Both the position numbers and the translations under genes were made by a program. Shown here piece by piece: positions 6,799 through 8,246 of a stretch of 8,246 nucleotides of DNA (the first letter of the stretch is position 1; every line of letters begins with the position of its first letter). Where the stretch lies: the NCBI GenBank assembly GCA_021797385.1, contig JAJZZW010000079.1, positions 1 to 8,246 on the forward strand. Reading direction: 5' to 3'. This stretch comes from Thermoplasmata archaeon. GTDB lineage: Archaea; Thermoplasmatota; Thermoplasmata; Thermoplasmatales; Thermoplasmataceae. Under the pieces are notes generated by a model. That model was given only the letters and a program-made list of their open reading frames with translations, did no database searches and was not told the origin of the DNA.

Positions 6799-7953
6799 TT
6801 CCAGAATAGAGTCTATTTCATTCAAAGACCTTGCCCTGATCATTTCAAGAGAATCATCAAAAATTATTTTTCCTTTATCCATATAGTTTTTCATAATATT
6901 ATCCATCTTATGCCCACAGGAACATGACGGCTTCTCTGAAGATACCTGGACTATCACTGTATGGCATTCTGGACACCTGAATACATTTTTTATGCCTGAA
7001 AATTTGCCCCGTTTTGTAATATCCCTGCCATCTATATTTACTATGTCCATACCAAAATCTACTGGTTTAGCAGATGATATAGAAGTTCCTATGCCGAATG
7101 ATTTCACACCGGCATTGACCAGTTCCGGTATATCCTCAAGTTTGATACCACCAGAGACCATTATTTTTATATTCTGATGATTTCTAATGTCTAGTTCCCA
7201 TCTTATTTCCCTGATGAGATTGGGGAAATTTCCTCTCCTTGAGGATGGGGTATCGAGCCTTATATAATCTATATCGGGAAACTCCTCTGCTGCTTTCATC
7301 GCTGCGAATTTTTCATCCATATAGGTATCTATAAGAAAAACCCTGAAATCTGAGTTTTCATACTGCACCTTCCACGCCTCATGGTCTCCCAGTATCAGTG
7401 AAAGTGCATGTGGCATTGTTCCAGAAGGTTTTATCCCAAGAATTCTGGAACTGAATACTCCGGAAACTCCAGAAGCACCACCTATGTAGGAGGACCTGTC
7501 AATCATAGCCGATATTGCAGGATGCATTCTCCTGATTCCAAATGAGATAAACGGGATATCTCCCAGAGATTTTTTAATGAGAGCAGAGTAAGAAGAAACG
7601 CCTGAAGCCTGGCATATGAAGCCCAGTAATGGAGTTTCAAATTCTGCAAAATCTAGATACTTACCCTGAATTCTGATAAATGGAACAGGCACTCCATTCA
7701 CATCCCTGGGCTTAATGACGGTTCCCTCAGGGAGGGCATAAACACTTAAATTATGTGATTTTAAGAGTGAAATAACATCATTTAAACCTGTAAAATCAAT
7801 ATATTCATATGTAGACGATTGTGTAGTAATTTCCATAGATACAAAGGGATTTGAATGCATTAGCTCAAGGTACTTTTTTGTTTTCTCGAAATACACATCA
7901 GTAACAACCCCGCTTATTATATCAGAATCATTTGCCATTACGAATTTATTCAT
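6793..7953 (-). CDS. pncB: Nicotinate phosphoribosyltransferase (Thermoplasma type)
   Basis: It converts nicotinate and PRPP (with ATP) to nicotinate mononucleotide, the entry step of the Preiss-Handler NAD salvage pathway, in the cytoplasm. The 386 aa agree with the Thermoplasma acidophilum enzyme as I recall it. Matching segments include TDVYFEKT (18-25), LPEGTVIKPRDVNGVPVPF (74-92), GFICQASGVS (111-120), FGIRRMHPA (138-146), GTMPHALS (178-185), IDTYMDEKFAA (208-218), RLDTPSSRRGNF (232-243), MVSGGI (265-270) and GIGTSISSAKP (287-297, phosphate-binding end of the barrel). The C-terminal domain has Cys327, Cys330, Cys344 and Cys346 (CPEC...CSC), a zinc knuckle known from that enzyme. The start is ATG 7953: a GAGGT SD lies 8 nt upstream and the N-terminus aligns with the known protein. 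The gene overlaps the upstream nicotinamidase gene by 8 nt, indicating translational coupling. Its 3' end overlaps the permease gene. Confidence 0.95.
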   Translation of the reverse strand: MNKFVMANDSDIISGVVTDVYFEKTKKYLELMHSNPFVSMEITTQSSTYEYIDFTGLNDVISLLKSHNLSVYALPEGTVIKPRDVNGVPVPFIRIQGKYLDFAEFETPLLGFICQASGVSSYSALIKKSLGDIPFISFGIRRMHPAISAMIDRSSYIGGASGVSGVFSSRILGIKPSGTMPHALSLILGDHEAWKVQYENSDFRVFLIDTYMDEKFAAMKAAEEFPDIDYIRLDTPSSRRGNFPNLIREIRWELDIRNHQNIKIMVSGGIKLEDIPELVNAGVKSFGIGTSISSAKPVDFGMDIVNIDGRDITKRGKFSGIKNVFRCPECHTVIVQVSSEKPSCSCGHKMDNIMKNYMDKGKIIFDDSLEMIRARSLNEIDSILEL

Positions 7954-8246
7954 TTTTAAATACCTCTTGTTTTAATTTATCCGAATTTATAGCGTTATAT
8001 CCATAATTTATTTTAATGTTATTCAGTGAAGATATCTGCCTCGAGTTATCTATACATGCACATAAATCAGATACAACCTCTACTTGATAATATCTAAAGA
8101 ATGCACCGGCACAGGTATGTTCCACGCAGATATCAGTTGAAATACCGAATATGTATAGCTTACTGATTTCCAATGCTCTCAGAAGTGAATCCAGATCCGT
8201 ATCGAAAAATGCATCAAAATGCCTTTTGTTAATGATATAATCAGGA
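7946..8246 (-). CDS. pncA: Nicotinamidase / isochorismatase-family hydrolase, C-terminal part (cut by window edge)
   Basis: The last 99 residues of a cysteine hydrolase of the isochorismatase superfamily; the gene continues past the right edge. As a nicotinamidase it would deaminate nicotinamide to nicotinate, the substrate of the next gene. Visible features are INKRHFDAFFDTDLDSLL (fragment residues 5-22), where K7 is the likely catalytic lysine, and the nucleophile loop GISTDICVEHT (34-44) with Cys40. The loop has the family pattern G-x-x-T-D-x-C-V-x-x-T, including the position of the usual cis-peptide (I35-S36). The stretch after it (VEVVSDLCACID) matches the strand that closes the fold. 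The catalytic Asp and metal-binding His residues belong to the missing N-terminal half and cannot be checked. The call of nicotinamidase over other superfamily members rests on the 8-nt overlap with pncB. A TTG near 8173 is internal and not a start. Three further cysteines (45, 62, 64) lie near the nucleophile. Confidence 0.87.
   Translation of the reverse strand, partial: PDYIINKRHFDAFFDTDLDSLLRALEISKLYIFGISTDICVEHTCAGAFFRYYQVEVVSDLCACIDNSRQISSLNNIKINYGYNAINSDKLKQEVFKNE
7961..7966 (-). promoter_or_regulatory. Shine-Dalgarno site of pncB inside the end of pncA
   Basis: The minus strand reads GAGGTA, with the GAGGT core 8 nt before ATG 7953. It lies within the last codons of the nicotinamidase gene, so ribosomes finishing that gene can start the next. 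This decides for ATG 7953 over the in-frame ATG 15 nt further in, which lacks an SD. Confidence 0.65.

Noticed and set aside
6863..6871. T-rich stretch after the permease gene as its terminator
   Set aside because: It lies about 70 nt inside the convergent coding region and is no richer in T than other parts of this AT-rich window, so it cannot be separated from background.

Overview
The window looks like chromosome of a Thermoplasmata archaeon (Thermoplasmatales or a near relative). The nicotinate phosphoribosyltransferase closely resembles, as I remember it, the Thermoplasma acidophilum enzyme, including its C-terminal zinc knuckle. The glycerate kinase is the MOFRL-type 2-kinase used by Thermoplasma and Picrophilus in the non-phosphorylative Entner-Doudoroff route. 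Two genes appear to have leaderless promoters, with a TATA-like element about 25 nt before the start codon, while genes inside operons have Shine-Dalgarno (SD) sites. The DNA is moderately AT-rich (not counted). I see no tRNA, rRNA, CRISPR array, transposase or other mobile gene.

Layout. (1) 1-3600, plus strand: the large C-terminal part of an Lhr-family helicase. The motor domains lie off the left edge. The first 25 bases form a perfect 11-bp inverted repeat that puts an in-frame TAG just upstream of clearly Lhr-like codons. (2) 3629-5094, minus strand: a two-gene unit of glycerate 2-kinase followed by a 53-aa gene that resembles a lone HicB/UPF0150-type domain. It converges with the helicase gene. 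(3) 5095-5286: a 192-bp divergent promoter region. (4) 5287-6798, plus strand: a 12-TM APC-superfamily permease. (5) 6793-8246, minus strand: a nicotinamidase-family gene (5' part cut off by the right edge) translationally overlapping nicotinate phosphoribosyltransferase, which together form a salvage route from nicotinamide to NaMN. This unit and the permease converge on a shared TTATAA that supplies Leu-stop on both strands.

How the genes work together. pncA and pncB form a clear pathway pair. The kinase supplies 2-phosphoglycerate to lower glycolysis, and the divergent permease probably imports an amino acid or related compound; a functional link between those two is only suggested by adjacency. 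The helicase is a repair/nucleic-acid protein with no visible link to its neighbours. Nothing here is a clearly new multi-gene system. The items most worth a second look are the very long winged-helix C-terminus of the Lhr protein, the interrupted 5' edge of that gene, and the small HicB-like gene behind glycerate kinase.
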